The notes: a model not told the origin generated them from the letters alone. A DNA stretch of 45,350 bases from Paraflavisolibacter caeni (GCF_025628885.1 NZ_JAOTIF010000038.1:1-45350); one strand, 5' to 3'; counted from the stretch's first letter, positions 33,810 through 42,713 are shown. A program made the numbers and translations.

Positions 33810-35042
33810 TTACTGCACTATTATTTTCTTTTCAAATACACTCTTTTTATCCTGGTTCAAAACTTTAACGAAATACATGCCTTTAGCACGGCCAGACGGA
33901 AGGTTGAAGTTTTGTATTTGTCCCCTAAAGCCCAGGTTTAACTTTTGTTGCATTACCTGGCGACCTGAAATATCCACTAACTGAACGGTATAAACACCTG
34001 CATTCAAATTGGTAAACGCAAGTGTGAAGATATTGGAAGTAACAGGATTGGGATATACCTGAACCAGTTTGGCATCTCTTATTTGCTGTGTTATGATGGG
34101 AACAGATTCCAATTTCTTTCTAAAAGAAAGTATGTTGCTGTTGGCAAGGTCTGAGCTGCGGAACACTGATACAGCTGCTTTGTAAGGCGTTGCCTTCAGA
34201 CTTACAGGGTCTACAACAAACCATCCACTGGAATCGACGGCGCTGCTTACCAGTAATTTTCCTTCTTCATTTACCACCATACCGTTTGCTGTAAACTTTG
34301 CCGGGAGGCCACTGATGGCACCCAGGTATTTTGCCATCTTCGTTTCCGGATCAATTGTAAACACCTGGTTTCGTGCTGTAACCAGGTAAAAACTACCATC
34401 ATCACAGGCAATCATGTCGCCACCGAAGCTGCTGATACCGTTGGAAATAGAAACCCCATTGTTAGAAGGATCATCAATGAGAGAACCGAGTTTAGTGATC
34501 ACTGGCTTTTTACCAGTAGTAAACCTGATAAAAGTTTTTCCATCGTTGGTAATTGCATAACCATTACCATCAGGCGCAATCACCATTCTTGTTATGATCT
34601 TTCCCTGATCGCCCTGCCAGTCGCCCAGGCCGGTAAATGGCCTGTCATTGACATAATACAGCTTCATTGTGCTCAGATCGATATAACGCAGCTGATCTAT
34701 AAACATCGGGGTAAAATAGAGGCGGTTATGCCTTTTGTCAAATGCAACGGCGGCAACACCTGAATAAAACGGCTTTGCAAGCCTTGGATTATTTTTGATA
34801 TCACCCAATAATAGCTTCTTGCTTACAGCATCGTAGACAGTTGTATAATCAGCAATGCCATTAAACAGAATGGGACTGTATTCACCGGTTTGCAGATCAA
34901 GCTTCCGGATCACGTTCCACTGTGCTCCGGTATTATCCATATCTGTTACTGCATAAGCAAACCTGTCTGTTTGTGCCCGTAGGAAAGAAGTAGTGGAAAT
35001 GGCAAAAGATGACAGGATGAAAAGGAGTAATCTTTTGTTCAT
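33810..35042 (-). CDS. T9SS-exported beta-propeller-like protein
   Basis: 410 residues. A signal peptide (MNKRLLLFILSSFAISTTSF) is followed by a region of repeated short strands typical of a propeller (DRFAYAVTDMDNTG, RLYFTPMFIDQLRYIDLSTM, GDMIACDDGSFYLVTARN, VFTIDPETKMAKYLG). A C-terminal type A sorting domain (about 330-410) opens with VQVYPNPVTSNIFTLAF and ends in KKIIVQ. The T9SS carries such proteins across the outer membrane. No catalytic motif is visible, so a binding or structural role is likely. It has its own terminator. Confidence 0.85.
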   Translation of the reverse strand: MNKRLLLFILSSFAISTTSFLRAQTDRFAYAVTDMDNTGAQWNVIRKLDLQTGEYSPILFNGIADYTTVYDAVSKKLLLGDIKNNPRLAKPFYSGVAAVAFDKRHNRLYFTPMFIDQLRYIDLSTMKLYYVNDRPFTGLGDWQGDQGKIITRMVIAPDGNGYAITNDGKTFIRFTTGKKPVITKLGSLIDDPSNNGVSISNGISSFGGDMIACDDGSFYLVTARNQVFTIDPETKMAKYLGAISGLPAKFTANGMVVNEEGKLLVSSAVDSSGWFVVDPVSLKATPYKAAVSVFRSSDLANSNILSFRKKLESVPIITQQIRDAKLVQVYPNPVTSNIFTLAFTNLNAGVYTVQLVDISGRQVMQQKLNLGFRGQIQNFNLPSGRAKGMYFVKVLNQDKKSVFEKKIIVQ

Positions 35043-35139
35043 ACAAATTGATTTTGCATGTAAGGTTTTGCAAGTAAGAATGTCTATGTTAAGTTACAAC
35101 AATGCTTGTCGCTAACATGCGGCTGAGGTTGAAAAAAAA

Positions 35140-35730
35140 TTATAGCTTACTGAAAGGTTTGTAATCACTGTGAAATAAAGGAGCCTGTTCAACGTACTTA
35201 CTCAATGGCTCACAGGGCTTTAGTGTATCAAAGCACAATAGGGGCAGTTGCTGATACAGCCTGGTGCCTTCTGTTTTCCATGCAATCATTTCTTCACTTA
35301 CCTGCCGGATGATCTTTGCAGGGTTACCGACTATCAATGAACGTGGTGGGAACTTCTCCTCTTGTTTGATAAAAGTAAGCGCACCAACAATGCAGTCTTC
35401 ACCCAACTCAGCCTCATCCATGATCACTGCGTTCATTCCTACCAGGCAATTGCGTCCAATGGTAGCGCCATGAATGATTGCCCCATGACCTATATGAGCA
35501 GATTCTTTCAGCAGCACGGTAACACCGGGGAACATGTGCACAGTACAATTTTCCTGGACATTGCAGCCATCTTCAATAATGATCTGTCCCCAGTCGCCGC
35601 GTAGGGCTGCACCCGGCCCTATGTACACATCTTTTCCAATGATCACATTACCGGTTACTGCAGCCTGAGGGTGCACAAATGAGGACGGATGTACAATAGG
35701 TTTGATGCCGTTGAATTCGTAGTAGGCCAT
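35140..35730 (-). CDS. paaY: PaaY-like hexapeptide-repeat thioesterase / gamma-carbonic-anhydrase fold
   Basis: 196 residues, the same length as E. coli PaaY. The left-handed beta-helix repeats are clear (PQAAVTGNVIIGKDVYIGPGAALRGDWG). The metal-binding histidines appear in ENCTVHMF and in HIGHGAIIHG. PaaY is thought to hydrolyse unwanted CoA thioesters formed during phenylacetate catabolism. The position at the end of a paa operon supports this over a general gamma-carbonic anhydrase. It lies 54 bp after paaI, with a GTTTG-rich repeat tract in between. Confidence 0.88.
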   Translation of the reverse strand: MAYYEFNGIKPIVHPSSFVHPQAAVTGNVIIGKDVYIGPGAALRGDWGQIIIEDGCNVQENCTVHMFPGVTVLLKESAHIGHGAIIHGATIGRNCLVGMNAVIMDEAELGEDCIVGALTFIKQEEKFPPRSLIVGNPAKIIRQVSEEMIAWKTEGTRLYQQLPLLCFDTLKPCEPLSKYVEQAPLFHSDYKPFSKL

Positions 35731-35784
35731 AAGGGAAGGGGTTTGAAGTTTGGGGTTTGGAGTTGTCGTAATGGGTTGAATAGG

Positions 35785-36234
35785 TTATATGGTTTTTAGA
35801 TGATTGGGAGGCGGCTGCGGCCATTCTTCGTCCTTACGGAAAACAGTTCCTTTAAAAAGGGCAGCCAAAGTTTCATCATGCTTTGTAATGCGCACTTCAT
35901 AAATAGCCAGCCGGCCGGATATATGTTTTTCTACTGCTGTTGCCATCAGTAAATCTCCAACCATAATGGACTTGATATGAGAAATGGAAGTTTCAATAGA
36001 AACAGCTTTTCTGCCATGTGCATTGGATGCAAATGCCAGGGCACTGTCTGCCAGCGCATAAGCAATACCACCATGCGCTATGCCAAAGCCATTGCACATC
36101 TCCTGCCGCACCAACATTTTAAGCCTACAGTAGCCAGCCTCGGCATCCAGGATATCTATACCCAACCATTGGCTGAACAGATCCTGCTGCATCATCTGGT
36201 TAACAATATCATTCGGCATGGGAAGTTGGTTCAT
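35785..36234 (-). CDS. paaI: PaaI-type hotdog acyl-CoA thioesterase
   Basis: 149 residues. The 4HBT/PaaI hotdog fold is recognised by NGFGIAHGGIAYALADSALAFASNAHG, with the HGG motif and the Asp-Ser segment of the active site, and by KAVSIETSISHIKS. PaaI hydrolyses ring-hydroxylated phenylacetyl-CoA and similar dead-end thioesters to free CoA. Its start overlaps the paaG stop in an ATGA tetranucleotide (36231-36234), which indicates translational coupling. The neighbours leave little doubt about the pathway. Confidence 0.92.
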   Translation of the reverse strand: MNQLPMPNDIVNQMMQQDLFSQWLGIDILDAEAGYCRLKMLVRQEMCNGFGIAHGGIAYALADSALAFASNAHGRKAVSIETSISHIKSIMVGDLLMATAVEKHISGRLAIYEVRITKHDETLAALFKGTVFRKDEEWPQPPPNHLKTI

Positions 36235-37007
36235 TCTCCACGGAAAACAGGCTGGCGTTTTTCTAAGAACGCCTGAAGGCCTTCTTTAAAGTCCCAGGTT
36301 TCCACGGCCCTTTGCTGCAGGTTCTCTTCATCATGCAACTGCTCTTCAAAGGAGGAAATAGAGCTTTGGTTGAAAGCCTTTTTCGTAAATTCCAGGGCCC
36401 TGGTTGGCATCTTGGCCAGGGTTTGCGCAATCGCTATGGACCCTGCAACAAATTCTTCGTCGGGGAGCACCTTGTAGATCATGCCAATGCGCTCAGCCTC
36501 TGTTGCTGTCAGCTTTTCGGACAGCAGACTTATAGCCAGTGCTCTTTGAAAACCGATCAACCGGGGCAGGATATAAGTGCCCCCAGTATCAGGAACCAAA
36601 CCGATTTTGGAAAAAGCCTGGTTGAAAGTTGCAGATTGAGCAGCAATGACCACATCGCAGCAGATAGCAATATTTGCACCGGCTCCGGCAGCAACACCAT
36701 TCACTGCTGAAACAACAGGTTTATCCAATTGCCTTATTTTTCGCACAATAGGGTTGAGGTGTTCAGTAAGAATAATGTGCACCTTAGGAGCATCAGGCTT
36801 GGCAACTTCTTCCAGGTCCTGGCCGGAGCAGAATGATTTTCCAACACCAGTAAAATATACACAGCGCACCTCTTTACTTTTCTTGCAATCATCCAACCTG
36901 GCCTGTATCTCTAACGCCAATTCGCGATTAATAGCATTGTGCTTTTCGGGACGATTCATCCTGATAAAAGCTACATTATCTTTTATTTCAAATAAAACAA
37001 GGCTCAT
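36231..37007 (-). CDS. paaG: PaaG-type ring-1,2-epoxyphenylacetyl-CoA isomerase
   Basis: 258 residues of the enoyl-CoA hydratase/isomerase (crotonase) family. Motifs: the CoA-binding loop FTGVGKSFCSGQDLEEV, the oxyanion-hole segment AVNGVAAGAGANIAICCDVV, and the PaaG-typical FSKIGLVPDTGGTYILPRLIG with the conserved Asp. PaaG rearranges the ring epoxide into the oxepin form before hydrolytic ring opening. It is 2 bp from the DinB-like gene upstream and overlaps paaI by 4 bp. Length matches E. coli PaaG (262). Confidence 0.93.
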   Translation of the reverse strand: MSLVLFEIKDNVAFIRMNRPEKHNAINRELALEIQARLDDCKKSKEVRCVYFTGVGKSFCSGQDLEEVAKPDAPKVHIILTEHLNPIVRKIRQLDKPVVSAVNGVAAGAGANIAICCDVVIAAQSATFNQAFSKIGLVPDTGGTYILPRLIGFQRALAISLLSEKLTATEAERIGMIYKVLPDEEFVAGSIAIAQTLAKMPTRALEFTKKAFNQSSISSFEEQLHDEENLQQRAVETWDFKEGLQAFLEKRQPVFRGE

Positions 37008-37009
37008 AC

Positions 37010-37552
37010 TTACTTTGGAAAGTTTGGGTGATGAAATACTGTCATTGATTGATTTAAATGCCTCACCTGATGTTGGGCTATCAATTTGAGCACATCGTTC
37101 AGGTAGTAAGTTATAAAATTTGATGCCGGGGAAGAAATAACAACAGAATTGATATTCTTCTTGGCCAGGGCGAGGTAATAATTTTTGAGATCGTGCTGGT
37201 GCTGTGCAAAATCGTAGACAATCGAAGCTGGTAATTCGCTTGCACAGGGCTGGCCAACTTTTGGCGTTTTGAACTTTGTTTTCGAACCGGGTCCAAGTAA
37301 TTTAATCATCAGGAGACCAGAAACCTTACTAAAGGGGCTCAATCTTTCCCATGATGTTGATTTGTAATGATTATGTAAGACCCTTTCAAAGGTTGGAAAG
37401 TAGAGTTGATTAAAAACAATCAGATGATCTAAACACTGTGCGATACTCCAATTTGAAGGGGCACTTTTCCAGTTCAACTGCTCCAGGCTTAATACCGAAA
37501 AATGCTTGAGTGCTTCTTGCTTCACTTGGTCCAATTGGTCAATGATTTCCAT
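37010..37552 (-). CDS. DinB/YfiT-like four-helix-bundle protein
   Basis: 180 residues. The pattern LNWKSAPSNWSIAQCLDHLIVFN and the late HQVRHLNQS are typical of DinB-like superfamily proteins, which coordinate a metal through three His residues (here the candidates are His43, a central His, and the final HQVRH). Some members are mycothiol- or bacillithiol-dependent transferases, while many are uncharacterised. It is inserted in the paa operon, 2 bp before paaG and 90 bp after paaD. It is not a standard pathway enzyme, so a role in dealing with reactive epoxide by-products is only a guess. Confidence 0.8.
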   Translation of the reverse strand: MEIIDQLDQVKQEALKHFSVLSLEQLNWKSAPSNWSIAQCLDHLIVFNQLYFPTFERVLHNHYKSTSWERLSPFSKVSGLLMIKLLGPGSKTKFKTPKVGQPCASELPASIVYDFAQHQHDLKNYYLALAKKNINSVVISSPASNFITYYLNDVLKLIAQHQVRHLNQSMTVFHHPNFPK

Positions 37553-37642
37553 AAAGAAATTTTGCCAATATGAAATTACGTAATGATTGGAAGAAAAGGA
37601 GATGGAATAGAGAGAATAGCGAATGGGAAGCGTTGATAAATA

Positions 37643-38197
37643 TTAATGGCATTTGAAGTAATCGAAATTTTCCTTGCAGTTGTCGCAGTGGTAAACGGCT
37701 TTACAAGCAGTAGAACCAAAACGACTTACCTGCTTTGTATGATATGAATTGCAAAACGGACATTGTACCGCTTCTTCCTTGAACATTTCAGATGTACAAA
37801 ACTGCTGTTTGGGATTGGGCGGGGCGATGCCAAATTCTTTCAACTTCCGTTTACCTTCTTCGGTTATCCAGTCAGTGGTCCAGGCTGGCGAAAGGGATTG
37901 CTGCACCGTAATATTTTTATACCCATGTTCCAGGAGCTTTAGACGAATATCCATGCGGATCACATCCATGGCAGGGCATCCTGAGTAAGTAGGCGTAATG
38001 GTGACCTCTCCCCTACCATCTCGTTTAGACACGCCTGGCTCTCCGGAATTTGAGGGAAGGTAGTGAACACTCCGCACGATACCGAGGTCAACGATAGAAA
38101 GCACAGGTATTTCCGGATCCTTGACCTCTTGGAGGATCTGCCAGATCTTTTGTTCTTCCACGGAAGATGATGTCATATTTTCTGTAGCGACTACCAT
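37643..38197 (-). CDS. paaD: PaaD, Fe-S maturation factor for phenylacetyl-CoA epoxidase
   Basis: 184 residues. The MIP18/SufT-type N-terminal domain (ILQEVKDPEIPVLSIVDLGI, then TPTYSGCPAMDVIRMDI) includes the conserved Cys. A C-terminal cysteine-rich zinc-ribbon-like tail (CPFCNSYH, CKAVYHCDNCKENFDYFKCH) is diagnostic of PaaD as opposed to plain MIP18 proteins. It is thought to help assemble metal centres of the multicomponent oxygenase. It overlaps the end of paaC by 7 bp. The loop SNSGEPGVSKRDGRGE (about residues 52-67) is an insertion relative to typical homologues. Confidence 0.93.
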   Translation of the reverse strand: MVVATENMTSSSVEEQKIWQILQEVKDPEIPVLSIVDLGIVRSVHYLPSNSGEPGVSKRDGRGEVTITPTYSGCPAMDVIRMDIRLKLLEHGYKNITVQQSLSPAWTTDWITEEGKRKLKEFGIAPPNPKQQFCTSEMFKEEAVQCPFCNSYHTKQVSRFGSTACKAVYHCDNCKENFDYFKCH

Positions 38198-39030
38198 ACG
38201 CTGTCTGGAAAAGTCCTTTGAAGGTACTGCATATCTGTTAGTATATAGCCGAGGTATTCTGTATGTGAGCCTTCTTTCCCTCCACTTTGTACCCAGGACT
38301 TTCCGGAGGTTTCGTCCTGCTGCGGAACTTTTAATCGAGCCTCTGCGAATACTTCAGATACTTTTTGTAGCCAGGTTTCTTTCAATAAAGCAACATTCAC
38401 TCCAAACCCCTCATCCGCAACTTGCAATTCATACGTGGACGGCAGAAACATTTCGCCAGTAAAAGACCAAAGCTCATCCAGCGCATTCCTGATACGACGG
38501 TTACTTTCATCAGTTCCGTCACCCATGCGAACCACCCACTCACTGCTCCATCGCAAATGATAAGCGACTTCCTTGAGCGATTTTTCTGCAATGGCTGAAA
38601 GTTGTGCATCCTCTCTTTGCTGTAATTGCTGATAAAAGATGATTTGAAACGCACTAAAAAAGAACTGGCGCAATATTGTTAATGCCCAATCACCTTTCGG
38701 TAATTCAACCAGCAGCAGATTAAGATATTGACGCTCATCTCTCAAAAAGGCAAGATCATCTTCAGTAAGTTCACGGCCGAAGATCTTCCAGGGGCGTGGC
38801 ACCAGGAATTCAACAGCACTTTTTTCTTCCTCGCTCAATTTATTGTACAATGCGGCTGCATACTGATACATATTCCTGGCTTGCCCCAGCAAGTCGAGTG
38901 AAATATTGGTAATGGCAATGTCCTGCTCGAGTACAGGCCCATGGCCGCACCATTCACTGTTGCGTTGGGATAGGATCAATACGTTGTCTGCAAGGTGGAG
39001 GCAATACTGGAATAAATTGGGAGCGTTCAT
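38191..39030 (-). CDS. paaC: PaaC, structural subunit of phenylacetyl-CoA epoxidase
   Basis: 279 residues, longer than the usual 248-250. The ferritin-like helical subunit starts YCLHLADNVLILSQRNSEWCGHGPVLEQDIAI, then LDLLGQARNMYQYAA. It stabilises the catalytic PaaA in the PaaAC core, and no diiron ligands are required in it. The C-terminus (about residues 238-265, containing QQDETSGKSWVQSGG) carries an extra hydrophilic stretch that accounts for the extra length, before the conserved end HTEYLGYILTDMQYLQRTFP. The stop overlaps the paaD start by 7 bp. The 44-bp gap to paaB contains a dispersed repeat. Confidence 0.93.
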   Translation of the reverse strand: MNAPNLFQYCLHLADNVLILSQRNSEWCGHGPVLEQDIAITNISLDLLGQARNMYQYAAALYNKLSEEEKSAVEFLVPRPWKIFGRELTEDDLAFLRDERQYLNLLLVELPKGDWALTILRQFFFSAFQIIFYQQLQQREDAQLSAIAEKSLKEVAYHLRWSSEWVVRMGDGTDESNRRIRNALDELWSFTGEMFLPSTYELQVADEGFGVNVALLKETWLQKVSEVFAEARLKVPQQDETSGKSWVQSGGKEGSHTEYLGYILTDMQYLQRTFPDSVW

Positions 39031-39074
39031 GGTGGTGAATGGTCAATAGTGAATGTTGAATGATTGGAATCTGA
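39028..39074. repeat. TGGTGAATGGTC-type intergenic repeat between paaB and paaC
   Basis: The spacer repeats GTGAAT/GTTGAAT units (TGGTGGTGAATGGTC, then AGTGAATGTTGAATG). TGGTGGTGAATGGT also occurs at 14204-14217, and the complement GACCATTCACCA at 14431-14442, both upstream of the second SusC gene. It therefore looks like a dispersed family rather than a local slippage product. Confidence 0.5.
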
Positions 39075-39485
39075 TCACATTTGTTTTACCTCATCCGGCA
39101 GATCATAGAATGTAGGGTGTCGGTATACTTTATCGTTGGCAGGTTCGTAAAAGCTTTCTGCATCATCGGGATTGGAGGCATGTATATACTTGCTTTCTAC
39201 TACCCAAATACTTACACCTTCCTGCCTGCGGGTGTACACATCTCTTGCGTTCTCAATAGCCATTTGCGCATCGGCGGCGTGCAGACTGCCAACGTGTTTA
39301 TGATCGAGGCCCTGTTTGTTTCGAATAAAGACTTCCCAGAGGGGCCATTCCCCCAGCCCCTGAAGGGGAGCATCAACGCGCAAAGGCTCACTTTGAGATG
39401 CATTTCCCTTGGATGCAGGCTGATCTGAACCACTTCCTTTAATAGGGTCGTAATCTCCGTAGTATTTTTTTGTAAAAAATATCAT
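39075..39485 (-). CDS. paaB: PaaB subunit of phenylacetyl-CoA epoxidase, with N-terminal extension
   Basis: 136 residues against about 95 in typical PaaB. The conserved part begins at about residue 46 (EWPLWEVFIRNKQGLDHKHV, then GSLHAADAQMAIENARDVYT) and continues to HPTFYDLPDEV. PaaB is a small accessory subunit that bridges PaaAC dimers. Residues 1-45 have no counterpart that I know of. They end in VDAPLQGLGE, encoded across a GC-rich hairpin (39350-39371) of the type found between genes in Bacteroidota. There is no ATG closer to the conserved part, so the extension is either translated or the gene uses an unusual start. The ATG at 39485 is 68 bp after paaA. Confidence 0.88.
   Translation of the reverse strand: MIFFTKKYYGDYDPIKGSGSDQPASKGNASQSEPLRVDAPLQGLGEWPLWEVFIRNKQGLDHKHVGSLHAADAQMAIENARDVYTRRQEGVSIWVVESKYIHASNPDDAESFYEPANDKVYRHPTFYDLPDEVKQM
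39350..39371. repeat. GC-rich palindromic repeat inside the paaB extension
   Basis: CCCCAGCCCCTGAAGGGGAG contains CCCC-TGAA-GGGG (39357-39368). It resembles the short GC-rich palindromic elements that are commonly intergenic in Bacteroidota genomes. Here it is read through in frame by paaB, giving residues VDAPLQGLGE. Confidence 0.5.
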
Positions 39486-39553
39486 TTGATGCTTTTAAAG
39501 TTCTAAATTTTAATTTACTTATTATTATCTTTTCCTGAAGTGACTTAATGCAG

Positions 39554-40522
39554 TCATGCTGCTTCCAAACTCTCCGCCTTAGGCGGATTGGGGTGTTGTT
39601 TTTTTGCATGCGCTGCAGCGGCTTCCCTTACCCAGGCGCCTTCTTCCCAGGCTTTACGGCGGGCATCGAGCCGCTGTTTGTTGCATGGTCCATTGCCGCT
39701 AATGACATTCCAGAACTCTTCCCAATTGATCTTTCCAAAGTCGTAGTGCATCCGCTCTTCATTCCATTCCAGGTCCGGATCAGGGAGTGTTAGATCGAGG
39801 ACTTTTGCCTGTTCTGCGATCATATCAACGAAACGTTGACGCAGCTCATCATTACTAAACCGCTTTATTTTCCATTGCATGCTCTGCTCACTGTGTAAGC
39901 TTTCACTGTCGTGGGGACCAAACATCATGAGGCTGGGCCACCACCAGCGGTTTATGGCATCCTGGGCCATAGCCTTTTGCTCGGGACTTCCCTGGCAAAG
40001 TGTGTATAATATATCGAAGCCCTGCCGTTGGTGAAAACTCTCCTCCTTACAGATTCGGATCATAGCCCGGCTGTAAGGACCATAGGAAGTGCGGCACAGG
40101 GGCACCTGGTTCATAATAGCGGCTCCATCTACTAACCATCCAATAGCACCCATATCTGCCCATGTTAATGTTGGATAATTAAAAATGGAAGAATACTTTG
40201 CCTTGCCGCTGTGCAGTTGCTCAATCATTTCATCGCGACTGATCCCTAAGGTTTCTGCAGCAGAATAGAGGTATAGGCCGTGGCCGGCTTCGTCCTGCAC
40301 TTTGGCCAGGAGTATCTGCTTACGTTTGAGTGTAGGAGCACGGCTGATCCAATTACCTTCGGGTAGCATGCCTACAATCTCACTGTGGGCGTGTTGACTG
40401 ATTTGACGAATAAGGGTATGGCGGTACTTTTCCGGCATCCAATCTTTCGGTTCTATACGCACTTCAGCATCTATTTTATGTTGAAAGCCTTTTTCCTGTT
40501 CCGGTAGGTTCATAGCAATCAT
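39554..40522 (-). CDS. paaA: PaaA, catalytic subunit of phenylacetyl-CoA 1,2-epoxidase
   Basis: About 322 residues from the ATG at 40522. The open frame begins at a TTG nine bases earlier, and ATG 40513 is equally possible. This ferritin-like diiron oxygenase epoxidises the ring of phenylacetyl-CoA. The diiron ligands are visible in [19 protein letters not shown] and [12 protein letters not shown], the two E-x-x-H motifs. Also typical are [13 protein letters not shown] at the N-terminus and [12 protein letters not shown] near the C-terminus. E. coli PaaA has 309 residues. The last dozen or so residues here ([12 protein letters not shown]) are an extra tail encoded by a palindromic repeat. First gene of the operon. 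Confidence 0.95.
   Translation of the reverse strand: MIAMNLPEQEKGFQHKIDAEVRIEPKDWMPEKYRHTLIRQISQHAHSEIVGMLPEGNWISRAPTLKRKQILLAKVQDEAGHGLYLYSAAETLGISRDEMIEQLHSGKAKYSSIFNYPTLTWADMGAIGWLVDGAAIMNQVPLCRTSYGPYSRAMIRICKEESFHQRQGFDILYTLCQGSPEQKAMAQDAINRWWWPSLMMFGPHDSESLHSEQSMQWKIKRFSNDELRQRFVDMIAEQAKVLDLTLPDPDLEWNEERMHYDFGKINWEEFWNVISGNGPCNKQRLDARRKAWEEGAWVREAAAAHAKKQHPNPPKAESLEAA
39573..39587. repeat. Palindromic repeat at the 3' end of paaA
   Basis: TCCGCCT-T-AGGCGGA is a perfect 7-bp-arm palindrome read in frame as part of the PaaA tail (NPPKAES). Elements with a CCGCCTNAGGCGG core are a recurring repeat type in Bacteroidota. It lies 17 bp before the stop codon. Confidence 0.5.
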
Positions 40523-40666
40523 TTGATTCAAATTTACTAAAAGCTGTGGGTGTTATCATACAGTCTACACAATGGATGCCAGTTGGAAGTTATAGATTAC
40601 CGGTTGTGTAATTGTACTGGTTGGCAAAAGCTATATTGCTTACATTTAACTGAACAATAAATTTTC

Positions 40667-42703
40667 ATGAATAGACTTATCATATGCGCAGCTCTTGCAG
40701 GATACCTGGCGGGCTGCAACAGCAGTAATGCCGGGCCAGAACTACCAAAGAAAGACGTACTTGCCGCTAATTTGGATACTACAGCAGATCTTTCAAAGGA
40801 CTTCTTCTTGTACGCCAATGGCGGATGGATTAAGACCAATCAAATTCCTTCTGACCAGGGAAGTTGGGGTATCGGCAACCTGGTGATCGAAGAAAACCTG
40901 AAGCGCTTAAGGACCATCAGTGAAAAAGCTGATTCTGCTGGTGCTCCTAAAGGAAGCAATGAGCAAAAGATCGGTGACTTCTGGGCGACAGCCATGGACA
41001 GTGCTAAAATAGAGCAGCAGGGCCTGCAACCGTTAAAGCCTTACCTGGACAAGATCAACAACATTAAGGACGTACAATCGCTGATCGCCACTTCTGCCGA
41101 ATTAAAAAAGATCGGCTCAGGGACTTTGTTCAGTGATTTTGTAACACAGGATGATAAAAACAGTGATGTTATGAGCTACAAGCTATGGCAAGGGGGGCTT
41201 GGACTACCGGAAAGGGAATATTATTTCAAGACAGATACGGCCACTGTTCACATCCGTAAAAAATATACTGAGTACATTACAAAGATGCTGACACTTTCGG
41301 GAGAGGATAGTACGAAAGCAGCAGCGGATGCCAGCAACATCCTGGCGCTTGAAACTAAACTGGCAAAGGCTTCAAGAAAGCTGGAAGACCTTCGTGACCC
41401 ATACAAGAATTACAATAAAATGGCTATTTCCGACCTGCCTAAGCTGTCACCTGCCATTGACTGGGCCAGCCACATGAACATTACAGGTGTTCATAGAATT
41501 GATTCGATTATAGTTGGTCAGCCAGAATTTTTCAAAGCATTGAGTAGCGCGCTTCAAACCACACCTATTGATGTGTGGAAGAGCGTTTTGAAATTCAACC
41601 TCCTTTCAGATTTTGCCACCTCCCTGCCCGAGCAATACGGCGTTACCGCGTTTAATTTCAATAAGCTGTTTTCAGGAGCTAAAGAAAGACGTCCTCGCTG
41701 GAAAAGGGTGATCCAGATGGAGGAAAACCTGATGGGAGAAATGCTTGGACAGTTGTATGTGAAGGAGTTCTTCAGTGAAAAAGCAAAACAGCGCTATACG
41801 GATATGGTGGAAGCGATCAGGGCTGCGTTGAAAGACCGTATTGGGCAATTGGAATGGATGAGCGACAGTACCAAGCAGAAAGCTTACGCCAAGCTTGCTG
41901 CCATGAAAAAGAAGGTGGGATATCCTGATAAATGGAAAGATTTTTCAGCCATGCAGATCGGTAGGGAAAGTTATGTGCAAAACGTGATCAATGCCAATGC
42001 CTGGTGGCACAACTACCAGATGAATAAATTGGGTAAGCCTGTAGACCGGGATGAATGGGACATGACACCTCAAACTTATAACGCCTACTACAATTCATCC
42101 AACAATGAGATTGTACTGCCAGCGGGAATTTTTACCGTTCCTGGCTACAGGGATGAAGAACTGGATGATGCAACGGTTTATGGTTATGCAGCAGCAAGTA
42201 CCATTGGCCATGAGATCACCCATGGCTTTGATGATGAAGGGCGGCAGTTTGACGATAAAGGGAATCTGCAAAGCTGGTGGACGAAAAAGGACGAGAAAGA
42301 ATTTAACAAGCGGGCACAGGTGATGGTGGAACAGTTCAACAATTATGAGCCTTTGAAAGGATATCATATTAATGGGAAGGCAACGCTGGGTGAGAACATT
42401 GCAGATTTGGGCGGTATCCTTTTAGGACTTGAGGCGTTCAAGAAGACAGAGCAGTATAAGAAAGGTGAAAAGATAGCAGGACTAACGCCTTTACAACGTT
42501 ATTTTCTTGGATACGCGTTGGGCTGGCTAGGACAAATCAGGGATGAACAATTACGGAACCAACTACTTACTAATGTGCACTCCCCTGCTCAATACAGGGT
42601 GAACGGACCTTTTGTGAATGTGGATGAATTTTATACGGCTTTCAATATCAAGCCTGGGTCGCCGATGTACAGGGCGGATAGCCTGAGGGTGAGGATTTGG
42701 TAA
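40667..42703 (+). CDS. M13-family zinc metallopeptidase (neprilysin/PepO-like) lipoprotein
   Basis: 678 residues. The lipoprotein signal MNRLIICAALAGYLAGC anchors it to a membrane. Peptidase_M13 N-terminal helical domain (about 40-420), then the catalytic domain: zinc motif HEITH (515-519) followed by GFDDEGRQFD, the third ligand in GENIADLGG (about residue 576), NAYYNSSNNEIVLPAGI upstream, and the family's C-terminal VNGPFVNVDEFYTAFNIKPGSPMYR. These enzymes cleave oligopeptides outside the cytoplasm. It is divergent from paaA and convergent with the TonB receptor, so it stands alone. The family's C-terminal Trp is present (RVRIW). Confidence 0.95.
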   Translation: MNRLIICAALAGYLAGCNSSNAGPELPKKDVLAANLDTTADLSKDFFLYANGGWIKTNQIPSDQGSWGIGNLVIEENLKRLRTISEKADSAGAPKGSNEQKIGDFWATAMDSAKIEQQGLQPLKPYLDKINNIKDVQSLIATSAELKKIGSGTLFSDFVTQDDKNSDVMSYKLWQGGLGLPEREYYFKTDTATVHIRKKYTEYITKMLTLSGEDSTKAAADASNILALETKLAKASRKLEDLRDPYKNYNKMAISDLPKLSPAIDWASHMNITGVHRIDSIIVGQPEFFKALSSALQTTPIDVWKSVLKFNLLSDFATSLPEQYGVTAFNFNKLFSGAKERRPRWKRVIQMEENLMGEMLGQLYVKEFFSEKAKQRYTDMVEAIRAALKDRIGQLEWMSDSTKQKAYAKLAAMKKKVGYPDKWKDFSAMQIGRESYVQNVINANAWWHNYQMNKLGKPVDRDEWDMTPQTYNAYYNSSNNEIVLPAGIFTVPGYRDEELDDATVYGYAAASTIGHEITHGFDDEGRQFDDKGNLQSWWTKKDEKEFNKRAQVMVEQFNNYEPLKGYHINGKATLGENIADLGGILLGLEAFKKTEQYKKGEKIAGLTPLQRYFLGYALGWLGQIRDEQLRNQLLTNVHSPAQYRVNGPFVNVDEFYTAFNIKPGSPMYRADSLRVRIW

Positions 42704-42713
42704 CATCCAACTC

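Noticed and set aside
40529-40536. TAAATTTG on the - strand, a perfect -7 box just upstream of paaA
   Set aside because: No TTTG-like box at the right spacing, and it would leave almost no leader before the start codon.
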